Source: Aquificota bacterium (lineage in GTDB: Bacteria > Aquificota > Aquificia > Aquificales > Hydrogenothermaceae). Taken from it: a stretch of 5,848 bases of DNA. The notes under the pieces are model-generated. The model ran no database searches. It worked only from the letters and a program-made list of their open reading frames with translations, and had not been told where the DNA came from. Location: NCBI GenBank assembly GCA_013153765.1, contig JAADDT010000013.1:1-5848 (forward strand), given 5' to 3'. Made by a program: the position numbers and the translations under genes. Positions 1 through 5,848 of the stretch are shown one piece after another (position 1 is the stretch's first letter; every line of letters begins with the position of its first letter).

Positions 1-82
1 CGATTTTGCAATGTACCGTTCAAAACAGAGGGGTAAAAACAGGTACACCTTTTATTTAGATATCGTTAACAATTCCCAGTAA
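1..82 (+). CDS. C-terminus of a GGDEF-domain protein (probable diguanylate cyclase), partial
   Basis: Reading + strand frame 2 from the left edge gives 26 open codons to a TAA at 80-82. The peptide contains AMYRSKQRGKNRYTFY, a very close fit to the end of GGDEF domains (pattern A-[LM]-Y-x-A-K-x-x-G-[RK]-N-R-[YF]). GGDEF domains make cyclic di-GMP from two GTP. The active-site GG(D/E)EF loop lies outside the window, so catalytic competence cannot be judged, nor can any sensor domain be seen. Only about 10 residues follow the motif, so GGDEF is the C-terminal domain and no EAL domain follows. The last 27 bases overlap the 3' end of the opposite-strand transglutaminase gene, a tail-to-tail convergent overlap. 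The call rests on one short motif, but that motif is distinctive and lies in an uninterrupted frame. Confidence 0.8.
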   Translation, partial: DFAMYRSKQRGKNRYTFYLDIVNNSQ

Positions 83-1942
83 AATACGGTAAGTAGCCCT
101 GTCTATCTCCCTGTCCCGGTAGTAGTAGCTTTCAAATATTCTTACAAAGCGGAGTGCTTTTTCCCTTACCTGCCCGTCCGGTATGGACAGGACGAACTCC
201 TCCAGCCCTTGGTTTTCTTTCTTTTTGTATCCCTTTTTCTCCAGCTTTTTAAGGAATTTCCTTAATACCTTCCTGCTCCTGCTTTCCGTAAGCTCCCTTA
301 ACGCAAGGACGACGCCGATGCTAACCGCCAAACCTATGGCAATGTAAGGGAAGGCGAACTTCAGGTATTCAAAAAGCGACCTGAAGCCTGACAGGAAGGA
401 GACGGTTGACCTTACCACCTTTACCTGTTTCTGGAAGTCAAAGTTTATTATTGAGTTTATGTAGGCGTACTCCAGTGCGTCCATTATCAGCCTTAACCTT
501 TCGGCAAGGGACTTTTCTCCCTTTGAAAGTATCTGGGACGGTGAGCCTGCTGTCGGGTCGTACCTTTCCCAGTAGCCGTCAATGTTTACCTCTATCCAAG
601 TGTGTGCGTACTTCTGGGGTACTATGTAGTAGTCTCCAATCCTGTTGTAAACCACTCCCTTGTATCCTGCCACGAGCCGTGTAGGTATTCCGTTAAGCCG
701 TAGTAAAACGGCACCGGCGGAGGCGAAGTACTCACAGTTTCCCTTTTTAACCTCAAACAGGAATTGGGAAAGGGGGTCTTCCGATACAGGCAAGTCCTGA
801 AGGGAATAGGAGTAGTTTTCCTTCAGGTAAGAAACCACTTTGTTTACCGTCTCCCTTACGGTTTTACCTTTAAGGCTTTCTGCAAGCTTTACTATCCTTT
901 CGTCTATCCCGTAAGGCAGTTGGGTGTAGAAAGGCAGGTTAACCGGCTTTACGAAGGGTTTTCCTCCGCTGTAGGATATGGCTGTGTACTTTACACGCCT
1001 GTAAATCCTTTCGGCGGCGGAAAATACAAAGTCCTTTTCCTTCCTGTGTCTTACGCCGTCCAGTCCAAGGGGTAGCTCCAAGGCAGGAAGGTACCTGCTT
1101 CCTGTTGGCTCAAGTATGACGGTGTATTTTATTCTCCCTTTCAGGTTTACAGCCTTTTCCTCCCTTCCGGCAGGTCGTATCCTTTTCCAAGTTTTACCGT
1201 CAAAGAAGTTCAGCACTACAGCCCTTATGTAGGCTTCGCTGTTTAGCTTACGGTCTGTTTTTATCCTTAAGGCAGTTTCGTTGCTTTCCTGTATCTGTGA
1301 TACGTCTCCTATTGATATGCTGTCAGAAAAGCCGGTTGTTGACTTTTCCGCAGGTATCAGGTTAAACAGGGGTTGCTGTGTCCTCGGCAGGAGGATAAAG
1401 AAAAATCCGGTAAGTGGCAGAGCAAGGGAGGGGATTAAAACCGCACTTAAAACTATTTTTCTGAAAGTGTCCCTTTCCACCGCAAGCTCCCTGTCCTGCG
1501 AGTAGTAGGTAAGTAGCACCACAGCCACCACCACGCTGAAAAACATCACCGTGAAGAAAAGCATAAAGGATATGTCTATTGAAAGCAGAGCGGAGCCTGT
1601 AAGGAGAAAAACGGATATTGTGTATATCTGCATAAAGTCCCTGAACTCCTTGTCCTCCAGAAGCTTTATCCCAAGCAGTAGCAGTAGGGTTTCAACCACC
1701 GGAAGGACGACGTTTTCCGCCGATATGCGGAAAAAGAGGGAGGCAACCGCCGTAAGGGAAAGCAGGTTCAACGCCCATCTCGGCAGAGGCTTTTTTCCCT
1801 TCCAGTCCGTAAACAGACCTGCAAAAAACATAATCAGAAAGATAGCCGAATAGGTGGGACTTACATGTCCGCTGACTGAAAGGAAGCCTATAAATCCTAT
1901 AAAGTAAGTAATGCCGTAAACGACCGTCTTAAGCTTTATCAC
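56..1942 (-). CDS. Membrane-bound transglutaminase-like protein, TgpA/DUF3488 type
   Basis: The product is 628 residues. The N-terminal part (about 1-190) is very hydrophobic, with roughly six or seven membrane helices (near 7-23, 31-44, 57-72, 79-94, 107-145 and 163-185), as in TgpA_N/DUF3488. An extracytoplasmic region follows, with the family-typical FFDGKTW at 246-252. The transglutaminase core has an intact triad: Cys403 in GNCEYFA, His447 in YAHTW, Asp462 in YDPTAG. A further helix lies at about 537-557, and the charged C-terminal tail (558-628) matches the DUF4129-like end of the family. The fold is shared by transglutaminases and papain-like proteases; whether this protein cross-links, cleaves or does something else is unknown. 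The start is GTG at 1940-1942, overlapping the DUF58 stop by 4 bases (GTGA); a GGAG at 1954-1957 lies 11 bases upstream and the next Met is residue 38. It is the last gene of the unit; its 3' end overlaps the opposite-strand GGDEF gene. Confidence 0.92.
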   Translation of the reverse strand: MIKLKTVVYGITYFIGFIGFLSVSGHVSPTYSAIFLIMFFAGLFTDWKGKKPLPRWALNLLSLTAVASLFFRISAENVVLPVVETLLLLLGIKLLEDKEFRDFMQIYTISVFLLTGSALLSIDISFMLFFTVMFFSVVVAVVLLTYYSQDRELAVERDTFRKIVLSAVLIPSLALPLTGFFFILLPRTQQPLFNLIPAEKSTTGFSDSISIGDVSQIQESNETALRIKTDRKLNSEAYIRAVVLNFFDGKTWKRIRPAGREEKAVNLKGRIKYTVILEPTGSRYLPALELPLGLDGVRHRKEKDFVFSAAERIYRRVKYTAISYSGGKPFVKPVNLPFYTQLPYGIDERIVKLAESLKGKTVRETVNKVVSYLKENYSYSLQDLPVSEDPLSQFLFEVKKGNCEYFASAGAVLLRLNGIPTRLVAGYKGVVYNRIGDYYIVPQKYAHTWIEVNIDGYWERYDPTAGSPSQILSKGEKSLAERLRLIMDALEYAYINSIINFDFQKQVKVVRSTVSFLSGFRSLFEYLKFAFPYIAIGLAVSIGVVLALRELTESRSRKVLRKFLKKLEKKGYKKKENQGLEEFVLSIPDGQVREKALRFVRIFESYYYRDREIDRATYRILLGIVNDI

Positions 1943-2799
1943 AGTAGTGCCAGCTCCGTAAGTAGTGTGGCTTTCTGTCTCCTTGAAAATTCAGGCTTGA
2001 AAAACTTTTTTCCTATCTTCAGACCAAAGGGGACGCTTTCCCTGTAAAGCTGTAGTATAAGGTAGGTGGCACAGGATATCCTGTCTTCCCTGCTTCCGGA
2101 CAGCCTGTCCAGATCAATAACCACAGGGGGGACTGTATTTTCGCTCAGCTCTTTTGTCTTCAGCTCTCCCGTTTTTGCGGAGGCTTTCCAGTGTATCAGC
2201 TTTAAAGGGTCTCCGGCGGTGTACTCCCTTATTGAAAGCAGGTCTTCACCGTATCCCGTTTTGTTTACGGTAAAACTGCCCATGTTTTTGCTCCTGCCTA
2301 TCTCCTCGTAAGGAAAGGGACAGGGGACTGGCTTTGGGTAAACCACAACAGGTATTTTTTTGCCGTAAAAGACGCACCGGAAAAAGAAGTTAAAGGGAAA
2401 TACGGAGCATACCTGAAAGCCGGAAATCTCCTTTTTACCTCTTTCTCCGTAAGTGTGGAGCAGGTGGAACTCTACGCTACCGTCCCTGTCAACGTAAGGA
2501 ACAACCTGCCTTTTACCTTCAAAGCTGAAGACAAGGAGGAAAGATGGAAGTAGCTTTTTGCCGTTTTTCAGTTTTACCTTCAGGGGAAATTCCACTCCCG
2601 CAAACACCTCCTCCGGCAGTTCCACCTCCAGGTCCAGACCTGACAGGTTTCTCCTTGCAAGGAAGCTTGATATGACCATAAAGCTAAGCATTGCAGAAAC
2701 GACCAGATAGACCAGATTGTTTCCCGTGTTTACAGCCGCCACTCCAAGCAGGACAGTAAGACCTATGTAAATCCAGCCGGCTTTGGTTATTTTTATCAC
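1939..2799 (-). CDS. DUF58 domain membrane protein (MoxR partner)
   Basis: The product is 286 residues. Two hydrophobic segments lie near the N-terminus (about 9-24 and 28-47), followed by a beta-rich region. The DUF58 signature spans about 182-217 and includes SIREYTAGDPLKLIHWKASA, matching the family pattern REY..GD....I.WK..A followed by L..KE. After it comes VVIDLD (226-231), where related proteins begin a von Willebrand A-like fold. The metal-site pattern DxSxS is not kept here (D229, D231, L233). The end resembles the normal end of short family members, so it does not look truncated. The start is GTG at 2797-2799, overlapping the ATPase stop by 4 bases (GTGA), with no clear Shine-Dalgarno site; translation is probably coupled. 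DUF58 genes next to MoxR ATPases and transglutaminase-like genes are a well-known conserved arrangement. The molecular role is not established; an adaptor or substrate-binding role is inference. Confidence 0.92.
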   Translation of the reverse strand: MIKITKAGWIYIGLTVLLGVAAVNTGNNLVYLVVSAMLSFMVISSFLARRNLSGLDLEVELPEEVFAGVEFPLKVKLKNGKKLLPSFLLVFSFEGKRQVVPYVDRDGSVEFHLLHTYGERGKKEISGFQVCSVFPFNFFFRCVFYGKKIPVVVYPKPVPCPFPYEEIGRSKNMGSFTVNKTGYGEDLLSIREYTAGDPLKLIHWKASAKTGELKTKELSENTVPPVVIDLDRLSGSREDRISCATYLILQLYRESVPFGLKIGKKFFKPEFSRRQKATLLTELALL

Positions 2800-3725
2800 G
2801 CCGGAACCGGTATTTTTTCCAGTACCGATAGCACTATCTCCTGATGATCGGTATTTTCGTAAATCTCGTGGAGGACAACTCTGTGTGGCACAGTGTAAGG
2901 CAGGAGGCTTTTTATGTCTTCCGGAATGACGTAGTCTCTACCGCTGAAGTAGGCGTTGGTTTTTCCCGTTTTTGCTATGGCAAGGGTTCCTCTTATTGAC
3001 AGCCCTGCGGAGAAGTACTTTGAGCTCCTTGTAGCCTCCGCAATGTCCAGTATGTACTCTATAACCTTGTCGGACAGATAGACCTTTTCAGCCTCCTCCT
3101 GCATCTTAAGTACCTGCTGTCTGTCCATAATAGGCTGTATGGAGTAAAGCTCCTCCCTTTTACTTCCGCCCTTCAGTATCTCCCTTTCAGCCTCCCTTGA
3201 AGGGTAGCCGATGCTTATTTTCATCATAAACCTATCCATCTGGGACTCCGGCAGTGGGAATGTGCCGTACTGCTCAACCGGATTTTGGGTGGCTATTACG
3301 AAGAAAGGCTCAGGCAGTTTGTAAGTCTCTCCCTCAACCGTTATCTGCTTTTCTCCCATAGCCTCAAGCAGAGCACTCTGGGTTTTTGGCGTAGCCCTGT
3401 TTATCTCGTCAACAAGGACGATGTTGTTGAATATGGGACCTTTGTGGAACTCAAACTTTCCCGTTTCCTTGTTGTATATGGACACGCCTATTATGTCAGA
3501 AGGCAGTAGGTCGCTGGTAGCCTGTATCCTGCCGAAGGACAGACCGGTTATTCTGGCAAGACCTATTGCAAGTGTGGTTTTGCCCAGACCGGGAAGGTCT
3601 TCTATAAGCAGGTGTCCACGCGAAAAAAACGTTATCAGTGAAAGCCTTAACGCCTCCTCCTTTCCCTGCAGAAATCGGGAAAGCTCCTGTATTATCCGCT
3701 TTATCTGTGGGTGTTTTACTTCCAT
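2796..3725 (-). CDS. MoxR-family AAA+ ATPase
   Basis: The product is 309 residues from the ATG chosen here; numbering below adds one for the possible upstream TTG. Motifs in order: Walker A PGLGKTT (46-52), Walker B IVLVDEINRA (103-112), sensor 1 FVIATQNP (143-150), the arginine-finger region ESQMDRF (161-167), and a sensor 2-like SIRGTLA (244-250) followed by GRDYVIPEDIKSL, typical of the MoxR lid. The length is normal for the family. MoxR ATPases are cytoplasmic, oligomeric, chaperone-like ATPases thought to help mature or activate partner complexes. Here the partners are probably the DUF58 and transglutaminase-like products encoded just downstream. A TTG at 3726-3728 extends the frame by one codon, but AAAGGAG (3731-3737) lies 5 bases from the ATG and only 2 from the TTG, so ATG at 3723-3725 is preferred. 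The symbol moxR is withheld because it names one methanol-dehydrogenase-linked member. Confidence 0.95.
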   Translation of the reverse strand: MEVKHPQIKRIIQELSRFLQGKEEALRLSLITFFSRGHLLIEDLPGLGKTTLAIGLARITGLSFGRIQATSDLLPSDIIGVSIYNKETGKFEFHKGPIFNNIVLVDEINRATPKTQSALLEAMGEKQITVEGETYKLPEPFFVIATQNPVEQYGTFPLPESQMDRFMMKISIGYPSREAEREILKGGSKREELYSIQPIMDRQQVLKMQEEAEKVYLSDKVIEYILDIAEATRSSKYFSAGLSIRGTLAIAKTGKTNAYFSGRDYVIPEDIKSLLPYTVPHRVVLHEIYENTDHQEIVLSVLEKIPVPA

Positions 3726-3730
3726 CAACG

Positions 3731-3737
3731 CTCCTTT
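3731..3737 (-). promoter_or_regulatory. Shine-Dalgarno site of the MoxR ATPase gene, overlapping the panC stop
   Basis: On the minus strand the sequence reads TAAAGGAGCGTTGATG. TAA is the panC stop and AAAGGAG is a strong ribosome binding site that shares bases with it. The 5-base spacer to ATG is good, whereas a TTG start would leave only 2 bases. The site therefore decides the start and also suggests that ribosomes ending on panC can restart directly on the ATPase gene. Confidence 0.85.
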
Positions 3738-4575
3738 AAAGGGTGATGTTGTCTATCAGTCTCGTATTGCCGATAAACACCGCCAGTGCCACCACGTCTC
3801 CCTTTTCCGCCTTTTTTTTCGGCTTTAGGGTGTGGGGGTGGACTATTTCTATGTACTGAATATCTTTCACTTCAGGGTAGGATTTGATGATTTTCCTCAT
3901 CTCCTCCTTTATTTTTTCCGCGTCCCTTTCTCCAGCCTCAAAAAGCTCTTTAGCCCTGAAAAGTGCCTTGCTTAAAGAGAGTGCTGACCGCCTTTCCTCC
4001 GGCGAAAGGTATTTGTTCCGTGATGAAAGTGCAAGACCGTCCTCCTCACGGACTATCGGACAGTCCACAACCTCCACGTCCATGTTCAGGTCTTCCACCA
4101 TTCTTTTTATCACTATTAGCTGTTGGTAGTCCTTCCTGCCGAAGTAAGCCCTGTCCGGCTGGACTATGTTAAATAGCTTTGCCACCACCGTGCTTACTCC
4201 CTTAAAGTGCCCTTCCCTGAAAGCTCCACACAGACCTTCAGTAAGACCTTCCACCACGACGTAGGTTGAGTAGCCTTCAGGGTACATCTCCTCCACCTTC
4301 GGGTGGAAAAGGAAGTCAACTCCCTCCTCCCTGCATACCTGCAGGTCCCTTTCAAGGTCCCTCGGATACCTGTCAAGGTCTTCACCTTCTCCAAACTGTA
4401 TCGGATTTACGAAAACGCTTACGACCGTAATCTGGTTTTCCTTTTTTGAACACCTCATAAGGGAGCGGTGTCCTTCGTGCAGGTATCCCATCGTCGGGAC
4501 AAAGCCGATGGTTTTACCTTCCTTTTTCAGCTTTTTTACAACCTGTTTCATCTCCTTTATGCTTCTGATAAGCAA
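3736..4575 (-). CDS. panC: Pantothenate synthetase (pantoate--beta-alanine ligase)
   Basis: The enzyme joins (R)-pantoate and beta-alanine using ATP, giving pantothenate, AMP and pyrophosphate in the cytoplasm, the last step of vitamin B5 synthesis before coenzyme A. At 279 residues it has the usual length. Visible signatures: VPTMGYLHEGHRSL (26-39) with the HxGH-type nucleotide site (His33, His36), VFVNPIQFG (54-62) with the pantoate-binding Gln60, YPRDLERD (70-77), FGRKDYQQL (145-153), and the KMSKS-like LALSSRN (181-187). The start is TTG at 4573-4575. It is supported by TAAGGAGGT at 4581-4589, 5 bases upstream, and by the N-terminus lining up with the family; the next Met is residue 9, too close to the conserved core to be convincing. 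It is the first gene of the four-gene unit and its stop runs into the ribosome binding site of the ATPase gene. No panB or panD is visible nearby. Confidence 0.97.
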   Translation of the reverse strand: MLIRSIKEMKQVVKKLKKEGKTIGFVPTMGYLHEGHRSLMRCSKKENQITVVSVFVNPIQFGEGEDLDRYPRDLERDLQVCREEGVDFLFHPKVEEMYPEGYSTYVVVEGLTEGLCGAFREGHFKGVSTVVAKLFNIVQPDRAYFGRKDYQQLIVIKRMVEDLNMDVEVVDCPIVREEDGLALSSRNKYLSPEERRSALSLSKALFRAKELFEAGERDAEKIKEEMRKIIKSYPEVKDIQYIEIVHPHTLKPKKKAEKGDVVALAVFIGNTRLIDNITL

Positions 4576-4638
4576 GTTAGACCTCCTTACCTGATTTATA
4601 ATAGTTTATAGCATTTAACTAAAATAAGAGGTTTGTAG
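4576..4638. promoter_or_regulatory. Divergent promoter region between panC and the small-protein unit
   Basis: This 63-base AT-rich gap is the only spacer that can serve both the leftward panC unit and the rightward small genes. On the + strand TATAAT at 4597-4602 is a perfect -10 hexamer and would start RNA near 4609, leaving about 30 bases of leader with AGAGGT (4627-4632) 6 bases before the ATG; no good -35 is visible. On the minus strand TATAAA (4605-4610) or TATTAT (4598-4603) could be the panC -10, again with poor -35 boxes. TTTATA occurs twice, 10 bases apart (4595 and 4605), and TAGTT/AACTA (4602-4606, 4617-4621) forms a small inverted repeat that could be an operator. The exact promoter elements are uncertain; that promoters lie here is inferred from the gene layout. 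Confidence 0.5.
4581..4589 (-). promoter_or_regulatory. Strong Shine-Dalgarno site supporting the TTG start of panC
   Basis: The minus strand reads TAAGGAGGT, nearly the full anti-16S consensus, with a 5-base spacer (CTAAC) to TTG at 4573-4575. A near-perfect site at this distance supports TTG over any downstream ATG and may offset the weak start codon. Confidence 0.85.
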
Positions 4639-4860
4639 ATGATTACAAAGATACTGTGGGAAGCCTTTTCGGTAGCTTTACTGCTGTACGGCTCTTATCT
4701 GATATACGTTTTTATCTGGTTCAGTATGGTAAGGATATGGGACGTGGACATTACGGTTGCAAAGCTGACGGCAGGATTGATTGTAGGTTTAATACTGTTA
4801 TATTCATCTATAAGGTGGTTTACGAAAAAAAGAAGGGAACTGAAAAAGCAGGAGGCGTAA
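4639..4860 (+). CDS. Small two-helix membrane protein of unknown function
   Basis: The product is 73 residues and I do not recognise its family. Two hydrophobic helices (about 6-29 and 43-61) flank a short loop, VRIWDVDITVAK, and the protein ends in a strongly basic tail (KKRRELKKQEA). By the positive-inside rule both ends should be cytoplasmic, giving a hairpin in the inner membrane. No signal peptide cleavage site, lipobox or catalytic motif is visible. The ATG at 4639 has AGAGGT 6 bases upstream. It lies 6 bases before the next gene, so the two are almost certainly co-transcribed. Competing frames here (one + frame, one antisense) lack good start signals and protein-like composition. The tail could contact a cytoplasmic partner such as the acidic neighbour, but this is speculation. 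Confidence 0.8.
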   Translation: MITKILWEAFSVALLLYGSYLIYVFIWFSMVRIWDVDITVAKLTAGLIVGLILLYSSIRWFTKKRRELKKQEA

Positions 4861-4866
4861 AGTCCT

Positions 4867-5094
4867 ATGCTGATAGAGATAGAGGAAAACACCTATTTAA
4901 ACACGGACATGATAGTGGCTGTGGAGCTTATTACCATCAGCTCCGAGCCTTACGGTGAAACTTACCAGTGGCTTTTTTTCACTACCTCAACCGGCGAAAA
5001 GAAGGTGTTCCACAGCAGGATTTTTGACGATAAGGAAGAGGCTATCAGGTGGTTTGATGAGCTGAAGTATTACATAGACAGGAAGGGAGCCTGA
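4867..5094 (+). CDS. Small soluble protein of unknown function
   Basis: The product is 75 residues, with no signal peptide or membrane helix. Composition and pattern suggest beta strands (about 2-6, 15-25, 33-40, 45-50) followed by an amphipathic helix (about 54-71, DDKEEAIRWFDELKYYID). The opening, a short strand, then YLNTDMIVAVE, recalls small beta-sheet proteins such as FlbD with an N-x-D-x-I-x-x-[VI]-E pattern, but the rest does not match FlbD, so no family is assigned. The ATG at 4867 follows the upstream gene's stop by 6 bases; GGAGG at 4851-4855, inside that gene, is the likely ribosome binding site at an 11-base spacing. The last codons and the TGA stop lie within the terminator hairpin. 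It is acidic overall while its partner has a basic tail, which is compatible with an interaction but does not show one. Confidence 0.8.
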   Translation: MLIEIEENTYLNTDMIVAVELITISSEPYGETYQWLFFTTSTGEKKVFHSRIFDDKEEAIRWFDELKYYIDRKGA

Positions 5095-5107
5095 AAGCTC
5101 CCTTTTT
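5083..5107 (+). terminator. Intrinsic terminator of the small-protein unit
   Basis: An 8-bp perfect stem, AAGGGAGC (5083-5090) pairing with GCTCCCTT (5097-5104), encloses a 6-base loop CTGAAA and runs into a T tract (5103-5107). This is a compact, convincing rho-independent terminator for the + strand. The TGA stop of the 75-residue gene sits in the loop (5092-5094), so the hairpin begins inside its coding sequence. Read from the other side, the same hairpin follows the GAPDH stop, but the bases after it (TTCCTGTCT) form only a weak T tract, so termination in that direction should be poorer. Confidence 0.85.
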
Positions 5108-5108
5108 A

Positions 5109-5848
<740 letters not shown>

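Noticed and set aside
12..47. Inverted repeat TGTACC/GGTACA near the left edge, considered as a terminator for the minus-strand unit
   Set aside because: The 6-bp stem has a 24-base loop and no T tract follows on the minus strand; it also lies inside the GGDEF coding frame.
406..1853. Several 70-100 codon + frames opposite the transglutaminase-like gene
   Set aside because: They lie antisense to a long gene with clear domains, have Ser/Pro/Arg-rich products with no recognisable motif, and lack start signals.
4194..4394. A 66-codon minus frame inside panC
   Set aside because: It is an alternative frame of panC, whose conserved motifs run through the same bases.
4695..4892. A 65-codon antisense frame opposite the small genes, with hydrophobic content
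   Set aside because: Its hydrophobicity is explained by complementing a membrane-protein gene, and it has no convincing ribosome binding site or promoter.
4656..4958. A 100-codon + frame spanning both small genes
   Set aside because: It overlaps two better-supported genes in another frame, has no good ribosome binding site, and its product is Gly/His/Lys-rich without segmental structure. The 73- and 75-residue genes have proper starts, operon spacing and a terminator.

Overview
The window looks like a piece of bacterial chromosome from a thermophile, plausibly of the Aquificota. This is inferred from style only. The proteins are rich in Lys, Glu, Val and Tyr, arginine is largely coded by AGG/AGA, isoleucine often by ATA, genes are packed with almost no spacers, Shine-Dalgarno sites are strong and TTG/GTG starts are common. 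No rRNA or phylogenetic marker is present, so the lineage stays a guess.

Layout from left to right. (1) Positions 1-82, + strand: the last 26 residues of a protein ending in a GGDEF (diguanylate cyclase) signature. Its 3' end overlaps the next gene tail to tail. (2) Positions 56-4575, - strand: four genes that look like one transcription unit, in the order panC (pantothenate synthetase), a MoxR-family AAA+ ATPase, a DUF58 protein, and a large membrane-bound transglutaminase-like protein of the TgpA/DUF3488 type. panC and the ATPase gene are joined by a stop codon that runs into the next Shine-Dalgarno site. The other two junctions are 4-base GTGA overlaps. (3) Positions 4576-4638: a 63-bp AT-rich divergent promoter region. 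(4) Positions 4639-5094, + strand: two small genes of unknown function, a two-helix membrane protein and a 75-residue soluble protein. They end in a hairpin terminator that contains the second gene's stop codon in its loop. (5) Positions 5109-5848, - strand: the C-terminal three quarters of type I glyceraldehyde-3-phosphate dehydrogenase, running off the right edge.

How the genes work together: MoxR ATPase, DUF58 and transglutaminase-like membrane protein form a widespread conserved module. It is thought to act as an ATPase-driven maturation or cell-envelope system, but its substrate is generally unknown. Placing the coenzyme A precursor gene panC at its head probably reflects shared transcription rather than shared biochemistry. 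The least explained part is the two-gene small-protein unit facing away from panC. No mobile element, CRISPR array, tRNA or rRNA was seen, and no gene-free stretch exceeds 63 bases.
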